NCBI GenBank assembly: GCA_032718475.1
Contig: JAUCBJ010005838.1
Span: forward strand, 1 to 43,249
DNA: 43,249 nucleotides
Origin: Nemertoderma westbladi
Lineage: Eukaryota > Xenacoelomorpha > Nemertodermatida > Nemertodermatidae
Reading direction: 5' to 3'
Positions within the stretch are counted from its first letter, which is position 1, and every line of letters begins with the position of its first letter. Below, one piece after another: positions 19,917 to 29,460 of this stretch. Below the pieces are notes generated by a model. The model ran no database searches. It was not told where the DNA came from and saw nothing but the letters and a program-made list of their open reading frames with translations. A program made the position numbers and the translations under genes.

Positions 19917-21163
19917 CCCTTCTCATCATGTTGACAAACTCTTATAAACTGTGATTTATCGACAACGAATTATGGACCCCCTTTAAACAACTGTAACCAC
20001 GCAATGGTATTTGTGTTTCCTCGTGTGTTATGTGGAGTCCAGCATCACCCTGCAGATGTTTCGACTGACGCAGGGTCGTTTATGTATTGTTTACCCTGAT
20101 TTTGGTCATCAGGACCTACGATATTGGATTATTGGAAATGGAAAAGATTTGAAGTGGAATTCATTGTATTCATTGCAGTATGTTATGTTGTCCGTTGCGT
20201 GCGCAGTTTGGGGCGTAGGCGGTGTAACGAGTCCAGCTGTAGATCCTGGATTGCCGCGCAACACCCCCTCTATCCCGTTATTCTGGTGGGTCCATGGTGC
20301 ATCCACATGACTTCGACGATAGAGGGTTTTATGTTTCTCAGTCGCGTTATTCTGGTGGGACCGTTACGTGGATTTTGGGGCGTAGGCGGTGTAACGAGTC
20401 CAGCTGTAGATCCCAGAATGTTGCGTAACCCCATCCCACATGACTTCGTCGACTGAGCTTTATGTTGTTGGGAGTGTTATTCTGGTGGGTCCCTGGTGCA
20501 TCCACGTGACTTCACTCCTAGCGTCTTCATTGTCCGTTACGTGCGCAGTTTGGGGCGTAGGCGGTGTAACGAGTCCAGCTGTAGATCCCAGATTGCCGCG
20601 TAACACCCCTTCCACGACAAAGATTAACCAAAGAAAATGATTGAATATAGTTGGAAATGATGAAAAGGATCAGACAACTCTACTATAAACCTGAATGATG
20701 ACGCGTATGCTGATGAAAATGTGATGATGCGCACCCTGGTGCTGCGCTTATAACAAATGATGATAGCCGGGGGGCTATAAACCCAATGATGATGTGGAAA
20801 TAAATAAATGTGAAATAAATGGTGGAACTAAATGTTGAAATATATGTGGAAATAAATGAAATGAAATGAAATAATAATGAAAGGAAAAAAGACAAAAAAA
20901 AGGTATAAAAGAGGTCAAAGAATATAATTGGAAAAAAAAAAAGGACAAAAAAGTCATAAAAAACTGGTTGGATATTATGTATAGCTATAGTAACTGTAAA
21001 TGCTGAATGTATTAGCAATAAGATGATAGATGCCTATATAGCAATGTTATTTAATAAACTGAATTAAATAAAAAAAAACTGAATTATTCTGCTATCGCTA
21101 TAGTTTCAGACTTTCTGGACTTATAATTAACTGAACTAATTTGTAACGGATATAATCGTAAAT
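19917..21163 (+). other. Non-coding spacer between pol and the extra ORF, with ~170-bp repeats
   Basis: The word GGGGCGTAGGCGGTGTAACG and the following CAGCTGTAGATCC recur at 20210, 20377 and 20552, and TTATTCTGGTGGG recurs at about 20279, 20347 and 20479, giving imperfect tandem units of 167-175 bp over about 20190-20610. From about 20640 to 21100 the sequence is A-rich and unlike the rest of element B. No protein is supported; the Phe-rich minus-strand ORF at 20683-21018 is a by-product of A-runs. Confidence 0.8.
20904..20911 (+). promoter_or_regulatory. TATA-like box upstream of the extra ORF
   Basis: TATAAAAG stands 253 bases before the ATG at 21164, in an A-rich tract. It could drive a separate mRNA for the extra ORF, which otherwise would need splicing from the LTR transcript. 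It is the only canonical TATA word in the spacer. Weak evidence. Confidence 0.25.
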
Positions 21164-23614
21164 ATGGACCCAAATCGCCAAATTATCGGCGAATTACGTA
21201 ACACGATAGATCTACTGGAATATTCGCAACCCGGATCCCCTGACTTTGATACAAATTGGAGCATTCTGCTAAATGAGAACGTATGAGAAGTTAAATTCAC
21301 CGGGCGAGAGGGACCGGATTCTAAGAATCTACGAGCCCTCCGGTTAGCCGATGCTAGTACGAGACTGAAAAGAACTCGGAACGCAAAGGCAACCGGAGGG
21401 GACGATTCGTCGTTTTGGGAAACGTTCCGGCAGAACGTCTACAGATCCCGATGTTTGATCTACGACAACGAGGGAAACGCGACGCCCACCTCGAAAGCGA
21501 TTACGTTGGCGAGATGTCAAAGTTTCGTCGACGACAAGAGTACGTACCTAGCCCACTGGGGAAACCTGTCGGAGTGTACGGCGAAGCTTCGAGAGGAACG
21601 CGTATCGATTATCCAAAACCGCGACGACTACCAGGAAAAGTACGGGGCGAAAGAATACGGTCGATCCTTAGTCGTCGTCCTCGGAACCCTGGACGGTTTG
21701 GTACTGGTGTGCCGAATATTCCCGACACCCAGACAGGAAGTGCAGGCAGCCGGAGCGATCTGGTTGCTGCCTCCGGAAATCCAAAAGATCCTCTTCGACT
21801 TCGACGTCATTAAAATCGGGTCGGATATCAAGGCGGACGTCCGGAACGACTACGCGAACGCTCCCGCAGGAAGAAACCGACGAAACGACCTCAACGCACT
21901 TAGCCATTGCATCGACACTCAAACGCTGCTAGCCTGGTTACGATTCGCCGAGTTCATGCGAGGATTCCAAGAAGTGAGACCGACGAAATCCGGGATCGGC
22001 TACCTCGCTGTGCTCAACGGCGGTATCGACTTCAAACCCCAGAAATTCCGGGACTATAATAAAATATACGGCGGATACCCGGGATTAGAGATAAAGAGCG
22101 AGCGAGAGGGTCGATGGAAGGACGTCGATCGGAAGTGGACGATACACCAAAGGTGGGAGAATCCCGATCGACGGAGCTATATCTACGTCGTTATGGAATG
22201 CTACACCGTCGCTAAGTTTATCTGTAAAACTCTCGATAACCTTATTACGGCGGTCCCCCTTTCCTTCGTCGACTACGACTGGAACGAGGTTATAAACCAC
22301 GCGTTTAAAGCGGTCGAGAACATTACACCGGGAGAATCAAAAACGCCCGCCGTTATTGATTCCTGGGACGAGAGCGGACCTTACGACATCCCTACGATTA
22401 CCGAACTTCTCGGTGCGGAGGAGCCTCTGATCTCCTCGGAAGGGGAAGAGATATGGCTAAACGAGGGTGTTCTACTCTCCACCCCGAAGCGACAACTCGA
22501 GCCGGAGGCCGCGTACGGACCGGCCGCCAAACGGGTCGCCTCGGCCGAACCGATGAAGAGAGCAGGCGTCTACACCCCACGCGGCTCCGGTAGCCCCGCG
22601 AGAGAGGTAGCCACTACGGCTGCATTGAGCGACTTCGGCGACATATGCCAACGGTTATCCCCGTATCCTTTCCCGGGCGGCGAAGATTGGTTGTCGGAGA
22701 TTCCGAGTACCAGCCACCAACGGACCCGCTCAGCGATACTGGTCGAGGAAGGCCCCAGCGATGCGCCGACACCCGACGATCTCCTCGGTATCCCTCCGTC
22801 GAAAACCCCGGCACCTCTTCGCCGACCAGCGGTGGCTACTACACCCGCCGTTCCTCAGGACCCTATGCGACTAACCCGTTGGTACGCCGAGCAAACTGAA
22901 TGGATCCACCGCCAGAAACGGTCATCCGAGTTGAGACCAGCGGGACACAAAGAGGGTTATCGGAGCGAGAACATACTACGCAAAAGCCTAGCATTCCGCG
23001 GGCTACCGACCACCGAGAATATTCCGAAGAGCGACCGACGACTCGAATACTACGTCGGCGTCCCGATTCCGATATTCCCCGGTCGAGAAACGCAGTTGGA
23101 GGTATGCGGCGACTGCGGCTCGGAGCAGTGCCCACGCGGCAGAAGGAATCGGGTTACCGATTCTTGCCTCCAGCTCCTCGGGATACTCTATTGCCCATAC
23201 TGCGCGATATCGGGCCACGACGTTTCGGTCTGTCCGATCCTTTATAACCTCTGCACCACGTGCGGTTTCCGTGGACATTCCGCTATGGGCAATATGGTCA
23301 CGTTTGAGACATACGCAAACAGCCACTTAAAGACCAAGTTTCGGAGAAACACTCGGAATATCGCGCAGGAGATGGCGTGCGGATATTTCTCCTTCCCGGA
23401 ACGCCTCCACACGTCGGCCTCGCTACCCTTCCATTACGTGGATCTGCTACTGAGCGCCGGATTATTCGGTCCATTCGAAGTTATTAGACGATTATACTCG
23501 TATAAAGAGGAGTTCGGTGACGGAGAATGGTTCCTAGAGGCACGCAACTCCGAGTTGGAAAGACGAACCGACATGATCCCGATGCCTTCGAAAGGAAGAG
23601 CCGCCAGGAGATAA
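21164..23614 (+). pseudogene. Extra ORF of element B: RNase D/WRN-like 3'-5' exonuclease fold plus CCHC zinc knuckle, one internal stop
   Basis: The ATG at 21164 has a good context (A at -3, G at +4) and an in-frame stop precedes it. One TGA at 21284-21286 interrupts 816 codons; from there to 23614 the frame is open. Exonuclease-like landmarks are LVLVCRI, then LPPEIQKIL, IKIGSDIKADV (motif II Asp), CIDTQTLLAWL, and YVVMECYTVAKF, which aligns with the Y-x3-D motif III but has Glu. The motif I Asp-x-Glu is not evident, so catalysis is doubtful. A proline-rich linker follows. The C-terminus carries CPYCAISGHDVSVC (C-x2-C-x4-H-x4-C) and a second partial knuckle, CTTCGFRGH. It is not an obvious envelope: no signal peptide or membrane segment was seen. 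BEL/Pao elements normally lack this domain. The role is unknown; nucleic-acid binding or processing is inferred. Confidence 0.6.
21358..21383 (+). repeat. 26-bp motif shared with the LTR and gag
   Basis: The 26 bases starting TACGAGACTGAAAAGAACTC match 11425-11450 in the LTR exactly. Close copies are at 11729-11754 and 11957-11982 (LTR), 14426-14451 (gag) and the matching 3' LTR sites (24229, 24533, 24761). The motif is read in different frames in gag and in the extra ORF, so the conservation is at the DNA or RNA level. Confidence 0.85.
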
Positions 23615-23632
23615 GCCGAAGCGTTACTCACA

Positions 23633-23719
23633 ATGGATGTTGACGCTCCTCTACCAGCCATAGCGATCGATGAGAGTCGACGGGCGAAGAGACGAAAGGC
23701 GTACCAGAAAAAGAAATAA
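23633..23719 (+). CDS. Micro-ORF, 28 residues, basic C-terminus
   Basis: Starts 19 bases after the end of the extra ORF and ends at TAA. The first half is acidic/neutral, and the second half is strongly basic (RRAKRRKAYQKKK), resembling a nuclear-localisation or nucleic-acid-binding tail. Alternatively it is the displaced end of the extra ORF after a frame change. No homologue is known to me. Confidence 0.25.
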   Translation: MDVDAPLPAIAIDESRRAKRRKAYQKKK

Positions 23720-23876
23720 TGGATTGGGATATTCCAGGAACATTTATCGAACATTTATTTTTATACAAACTCTAGGCCAAATTAATTAAAAACTATGCAA
23801 TATTAAATTTGTGATTTTTTATATTGGGAATGACCTACGCAAACTCAATCGACCGACAGACTTCACGAAGGTCATT

Positions 23877-23884
23877 GGGGGGGA
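23877..23884 (+). promoter_or_regulatory. Polypurine tract of element B
   Basis: Seven G and one A, directly before the 3' LTR (one C between). This is the expected position for the RNase H-resistant primer of plus-strand DNA synthesis. Confidence 0.8.
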
Positions 23885-23885
23885 C

Positions 23886-25492
23886 TGTTCGCGGTATTTC
23901 AACTTTCCATAACGCGAGTTGAATATTTTTGTATTTATTTAAAATTGATTATTCCGATATTACTACTGGGTGCGGGACCATGGGTTTTGGGCACATTCAA
24001 TAAACTGGGGGCGATTTATGGGCGAACTTTGGGGCAACTTACAGGGTACGGGAATAATTTCATAGTTATAAGGGCCAGGGGGGATGGAAAATGCAAGCAG
24101 TATTCAGGTTAGCCTGAGTACTATTAGGCCCTGGCCAACTTCCTGCTGCCTGTAGGGGTGGATTTGGTAATGCGCCAGGCCTAAAGGACAAGGACTGCCC
24201 TTAGCGGTCCCTGGCCAACGGCAGCTACTACGAGACTGAAAAGAACTCGGAACGCTGACTGCTTGTGTCAGGGATTTGCGACGGGCACCGACGGCCCCTT
24301 AGTAGCCAAGCCGTTCTGGTTCTCGATGATCGAACCCCGGGGTTCGTGAGGGGTGGAGCGGACACGCGAACAGGTGGCCAACTAACGACTGCCCCCTGAC
24401 CTAAGCCGTACTGGTTCTCGATGACCGATCCCTTCGGGGTTCGTGAGGGGTGGGACGGACATGCGAAAGGGCTGGCCACAGGACTGGTTTGACAAGGACT
24501 GCCCTTAGCGGTCTCGGGTCAACGGCAGCTACTACGAGCCTGAAAAGAACTCGGAACGCTGACTGCTTGACTGGGATTTGCGACGGGAACCGACGACAGA
24601 CCCCTTAGCCAAGCCATTCTGGTTCTCGATGATCGTTCCCTTCGGGGTTCGTGAGGGGTGGAGCGGACACGCGACGGGGTCGAAAGACAAAGGACTAGAC
24701 TCGACTAGACTCTACCGGCCTACCGACTGTTCGGAGCAGTTTCTCGGCTGCCGAAGCGACTACGAGCCTGAAACGGACTCGGAAAGCCTAGGTGGTTGGG
24801 TTTCTGTGATGAACTGACGGACCCCTAGCCAAGCCGTTCTGGTTCTCGATGATCGAACCCTTCGGGGTTCGTGAGGGGTGGAACGGACACGCGAACGGGT
24901 CCACCGACACGACAGACTCCTAGCCAAGCCATACTGGTTCTCGATGACCGAACCCTTCGGGGTTCGAGAGGGGTGGTACGGATACGCGACAGAGTCTACC
25001 GACTGGACCGACCCTTAGCCAAGCCGTGCTGGTTCTCGATGATCGTTCCCTTCGGGGTTCGTGAGGGGTGGAACGGACACGCGACAGGGTCGACCGACAC
25101 CGACACTACGGCACTAAGACTGGGACTGAGGGAAAATCTGAGGAACATTAGGTAGGCTAAAATTCTGAGCGAACAGTGGGTTATTAAATAATATACCGTA
25201 GGGATTTATATTATCGTGTATAATTATTGTGAATATGTGGTGTATATTGATTTGGGGAAGCCCAAAATTATTCTTAATCAGGGTTCAATATTGTTGACAA
25301 GGTTCAACAGAGTTCAGTTACATTAAAGAGTATATCCAACTAATGCAGCTTTTTCTCAACCGCAACCCTGCATCTCAGAAATCATTCCTTCTCCACAATC
25401 AATATCCGGTGACTGGCCGGGGCTCGGTGGTCTGTTAAGTCACGTCTCCAGCATCGGCGTTTTTCCCCCCTGGTGTAGGAATAATGGCAACA
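23886..25492 (+). repeat. Element B 3' LTR (1607 bp)
   Basis: Same length as the 5' LTR and about 99.75% identical. It contains the same six-unit hairpin array and three copies of the 26-bp motif. Followed directly by the CATCC target duplication (25493-25497). Of the four LTR differences seen, three are G/A or C/T changes. Confidence 0.97.
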
Positions 25493-25497
25493 CATCC

Positions 25498-25822
25498 ACT
25501 AGGTACAGAGGCCAAGATACTGTAAGATTAGCCAATGTATATATTATATTGCATGCAGTGAAGTTATTCAGTTATTCCATTCATTAGTGCAGTTAGGTGA
25601 CATTTTCGTACCGTCACCATCATTACCGGTCAGTAGCATCTATATTACTTAACTTATCTTATTACCGTCACCCAGTCAACTGTGCTATTATATCTCATTG
25701 CCGTATATCAATCAACCTGTAACAGCATATCAATATCAGAACAACAAACTATTATCTTCTTTCACAACGAGCGGCGACGCGTAACGAAAACAAACCAGTC
25801 GGGATCCCCTGATCCCATCACA
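25498..25822 (+). repeat. Element A 5' LTR, right part (325 bp)
   Basis: Aligns without gaps to 32579-32903 with about four substitutions. It carries a CCAAT box at 25532, a TATA-like TATATATTATAT from about 25538 and an initiator-like TTCAGTT near 25567, about 28 bases further on, which is core promoter spacing. No clear tRNA primer-binding site follows at 25823. Confidence 0.9.
25532..25574 (+). promoter_or_regulatory. Core promoter of element A LTR
   Basis: CCAAT, TATATATTATAT and TCAGTT occur in order with spacing typical of RNA polymerase II retrotransposon promoters. The same set is unchanged in the 3' LTR at 32613-32654. Confidence 0.55.
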
Positions 25823-25887
25823 GTACGAAAATCTAGACAACTGCTAAAGCTGTGACTGCCAGCCACCAACAAAGAAAGCGTTAAAGG

Positions 25888-26343
25888 ATGAGCGAAGCCC
25901 AAAACCTAGAGGGAGAGACGACACCGTCGCTGACCCCGGACGATACCAACGAAACGATCCATGAGGCCACGACGCGACGGTATTGACCCGCAATGCCGGA
26001 CTCGCCGGAACGGGACGATCCGGTAGCCCAAGCGGGGGGCGGCCGTCTACCAGGATGAGGGAATGAGTCGACGCACAATGGTGATCGACGTACCGATGTC
26101 GCCGGCCAGCCACAGGCCGAGGGCGACGGACGGCCCACCAGAACGGCGACGGTGGGGCCGCCGGTACGACGCCAAACCAGGAGGGGAGGAGGAGAGGTCA
26201 GCGACGAGGATGTCGGAACCAGTGACCGGCTCTGATGAGCCTACAACGCAACAAAGAAACAACTCAAGGAGGCTAGAGAAGGAGTAAAGATAGATCAAGG
26301 GAAGTTGAGCCGGCGACTAGGTGAGTCGAATAAACACTTCAAC
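25888..26343 (+). pseudogene. gag: Element A gag N-terminal region, several frames
   Basis: A 32-codon ORF (25888-25986) and a 74-codon ORF (26063-26287) lie in the leader. In another frame, about 26239-26337, the sequence encodes a helical K-K-Q-L-K-E-A-R-E-G-V-K stretch ending in TAA, much like the N-terminal coil of BEL gag and of the 103-residue ORF of element B. The coding is split by frame changes, so it no longer makes one protein. Position before the rest of gag supports the assignment. Confidence 0.45.
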
Positions 26344-26433
26344 TAACTAGTTCGCTTCGGGCAGGGAGAACTAGCCAGTTAGAGAGCGAGGGGGGTCGCC
26401 ACCGAACTATTTGAACTGTGGCGATCTGGGATA

Positions 26434-27405
26434 ATGGAGCCACAGATAGTGTACATAGGGCTGTATTTAGTGGATGCTAGGGGAATTAAGTTAGTGGGTT
26501 GGGCAGACCCGCACGAGGGCGAATCCGAGATTAACCCCGAGGATTCGGTCTCGTCGGCTAGCGAGAACCCCAGAAAGCGGGGGAAAGTTAGTAGGACAGA
26601 GAGGCGACGGGAGTCCATCGCAACCGACAAGTCCGCTACATCCTCCGCAAAAGCAAGAAGGGTGTTAGAAATAGATCCGGCGTGTCAGTTGGATATGGTG
26701 GTGCTAGACCAGAAAGAGTTAGAGAGGCAGTTGGAAGAGGGAACTGCGTTGTTGGAAAGAGAGAGAGAACTGGCGAGAGAGAATAAAGAGAGGGCTGAGA
26801 GGGTCGCGAGAAACTTTAGAGAGTGTGAGGAGATATAAATAAGGGAAGGAAAGGAGCGAGAAGAGCGAGAGGCGAAAGAGGCGAGCGAACGTAAGGAGCG
26901 AGAGGCGAAAGAGGCGAGCGAAAGTAAGGAGCGAGAGGCGGAAGAGGCGAGCGAACGTAAAGAGCGAGGGGCGAGAGAGGAGAGTGAACGTAAAGAGCGA
27001 GAGGTGAGAGAGGAGAATGAACGCAAAGAGCGAGGGGCGAGAGAGGAGAATGAGCGTAAAGAGCGTGAGGCGAGAGGGGCAAGCGAGTGAAAAGAGCGTG
27101 AGGCGAGACGGCTTGAGAGGATTGCGAGAGAGGCGGAATTGGCCGAGCAGAGTTTGCGAGAGGATAGGGAGAGAGAGAGAACGGGAAAGCGTGTGCGGGA
27201 TGATATGCACGCCCGGTTGAGGGGGCTTATGCAATATCAGGCCAAACAGAAGCGCAGTTGGGGCTGTCAGAGAGTGAGGCTGGCTCGGGTAGTGTTTACG
27301 AGGAGCCAGAAGTTATGGAAACGTTTGTTATTACCCCACTTACAGGGACCGGACGACATACCCAAGACTGGTGTAACCGTACGGGCGGGGAGGGGGGGGG
27401 GGTAA
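26434..27405 (+). pseudogene. gag: Element A gag, charged-repeat part, two in-frame stops
   Basis: One frame is open from ATG 26434 except for TAA 26836-26838 and TGA 27088-27090. The first 134 codons end in a helical E/R stretch. From 26851 to about 27115 there are eight units of 33 bp encoding K-E-R-E-A-K-E-A-S-E-R-like repeats, and the TGA replaces the CGT that closes the other units. The last 88 codons are Arg-rich and end in an 11-base G run (27392-27402) where the frame closes. The design resembles the coil of element B gag but the sequence is different. Confidence 0.65.
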
Positions 27406-27762
27406 TAATAATACGTTAGAAAACGTTAATATTAATAGTACCGTAGTGGATAACCCTAATCAAACTTTCATTGCAGCAAATAACATTTTGCCCGGTAATA
27501 GTAATTTAAATCCGAATGATCCTAATTTAAATGTAGAAAATGATTCAAATAATCTAGATTCGAATATACAAAATAATTAAATTAATTTAAATTTAAATAC
27601 GCAAATAATCTAAATAATAATCTTACTTCAAACGAACAAAATAACCCCAATTCTAACCAAAATATACGAAATAATTTAAATAATAATCCGAATTCAGAGA
27701 ATAATTCTAATAATTTCAATAATTTCAATAATAATATTGATAACGGGGCTATTAATAATAAC
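27403..27762 (+). other. AT-rich, Asn-rich insertion in element A gag
   Basis: Directly after the poly-G run the base composition switches to AAT-rich. In the frame beginning GGT at about 27401 it encodes a poly-Asn, Ser, Leu low-complexity stretch to a TAA near 27580, and from about 27660 another Asn-rich stretch runs in frame into the ATG at 27763. It may be an expanded AAT microsatellite within gag. Confidence 0.6.
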
Positions 27763-29450
27763 ATGGAAGACACAGGTGGGCCGGCCAACCGAAGCCTGCA
27801 AGGCAACGTAGTTAGTACGCAGGGAGTAGCGGGGGTGAGTGACCCCGACGGGAGCCTGCAAGGCCACGTAGTTAGGCAGGGAGTAGCGGGGGTAAGTCAA
27901 CCCGACGGAAGCCTGACAGGCTACGCAGTTGCACAGGGAGAGGTGGGGGTGAGTAGAACCAGCCGCAGTAGAGACAGTGCGTCGACTAGAGAGGGGTGTA
28001 GAAGCGAAGTAGGAGGTAGTGAAGTTAGAAGTGGCGAGTGGGGGGGGGGGGGGGCTACGGGCGCCCCACCACGGAAGATTAGTGGCGAGAGAGGGGGAGC
28101 AGAGAATGGAGCAGAGTCAGTGGGGTCGAACTCCGGGAGATTGCCGTCGCCCTGGAGAGACACACCGCACGCCGAGAGAGGGGTACAGAATGTACCGATA
28201 CGAAGACGAGAACAGGAGAGGGGATCGAAGAGAAACTTCCCGATGGGATATAGCTGCCGATCGAGAGTACGGTAGTCGCAGGGAGATTCGAGATTCGAGA
28301 AGATTAAACTTCGGTTCGGGAAGGGCACATGCAGACTGCAGGACATGCTGTAGGACTTACTGCACATACTATTATAGGCCATGCTGGGAGAGATAGTGTG
28401 GCGATAGGGTAGCGCGAACGACGGGATTAGATCCGGGAGTCGCGGAGTACATGCCAGTAGGTAGGCAAGAAGTGGATAGGCTTATATCGGTACCAGCACA
28501 GCAGCATGACTATAATATGCAGGGACATAACATATATCCAGGGGAGGGGAGAGTTATTGCAGATAGATGTATGGGCCCCAATATATTAACATCAACCCCA
28601 GTACCAAACATACCGATGGGGGGGGGGGGGGGGGGACAGGGTGACATTCCCCCATTACATTATCAACAATACACTCAAACAGGAATAAGAACATCGAATC
28701 CCCTGGATGAGGACAGGTCGTGCGACACGGAAATATGGAGGGGGCCGCTACCCCCAATGATATATCCGAGACAGAGAGAGTCAACAGGCCCGATGGGCGG
28801 ACCGCACCCAACAGGAGAATCTGTACAGCATCCCTCGAACCCATTGGAAGCACAGGCAATGGGAATGGCGGCACTAATTGATGCACTAAAGACCAGGATC
28901 GAGTTACCACCAGTCGAGCCATTTAAATTCGACGGAAGTAGGCCGGAAGAATACCTGCAATTTCGGCGCATGTACAGCAATGAAATATTGACAAAGAACC
29001 TGACGCAGGCGGAGTGCCTAAAATATTTAAAGGTATATACAGGAGGCCAAGCAAGCGTACGACATCGTGAGGCAGTATCAGGGCATCGAGGGCGGCTTCA
29101 CGACTGCATGTAGGGCCCTAGACAGGGAATACGGACACCCAGCCAAGATCATCCGGCAAACCCTGAGGGGTATAACATCGGGTGGCCTACAGGATAACCT
29201 TGTCAGCATAAAGACGTTTGTGAACAAAGTCGAGAAGGCGTTAATCATGCTGAAGACGCTAGACGCGCCATACGAACTCAACGCATCTAATAACATCACC
29301 ACGATAGCGCAGGCACTGCCGATCTGGCTGCAGAGCAAGTGGAGGAAGATCGCCTTCTCCACACGGGAGAAGAAAGGTGCGGAGCCAGGGCTAGAGGAAA
29401 TGTCAAACTTCCTCAACTACGAAGCAGAGTTGATCACAGACCCAGTCTAG
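27763..29450 (+). pseudogene. gag: Element A gag, capsid part, multiple frame breaks
   Basis: It begins with three near-repeats of about 57-66 bp (G-S-L-Q-G-x-V-V...Q-G-V-A-G-V-S). Coding then passes through an Arg-rich region (28019-28396, TAG at 28394), a 220-codon ORF (28451-29113) and a 127-codon ORF (29067-29450) in the next frame. The DUF1759-like capsid match is VEPFKFDGSRPEEYLQFRRM, followed in the second frame by ALDREYGHPAKI and LPIWLQSKWRKI; compare the same landmarks in element B gag. Poly-G runs at 28040-28054 (15) and 28618-28635 (18) sit in coding. The frame change at about 29045-29060 splits the capsid domain. Confidence 0.75.
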
Positions 29451-29460
29451 TGAGGATAGT

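Larger units (their letters stand above)
11082..25492 (+). mobile_element. LTR element B: near full-length BEL/Pao retrotransposon with an extra 3' ORF
   Basis: Length 14,411 bp with two 1607-bp LTRs (11082-12688 and 23886-25492; TGTTCG at the start, GGCAACA at the end) that differ at only four positions I could find (12681/25485, 11812/24616, 12127/24931, 12433/25237). The order is leader with small ORFs, gag-protease-RT-RNase H, integrase, repeat spacer, exonuclease-like ORF, polypurine tract, LTR. It inserted into the 5' LTR of element A. Breaks are a TAA between RNase H and integrase, two one-base shifts around integrase, and one TGA in the extra ORF. At about 14 kb it is large for BEL/Pao. 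Confidence 0.95.

Noticed and set aside
20683-21018. Phe-rich 111-codon minus-strand ORF
   Set aside because: Translation of A-runs in a spacer; looks like membrane protein only by composition.
21164-23614. Envelope glycoprotein in the env position of element B
   Set aside because: No signal peptide, no membrane segment, no glycoprotein-like Cys pattern; exonuclease-like and zinc-knuckle features fit better.
26685-27234. Ser/Leu-rich minus-strand ORFs up to 171 codons
   Set aside because: Antisense shadows of the 33-bp gag repeats of element A.
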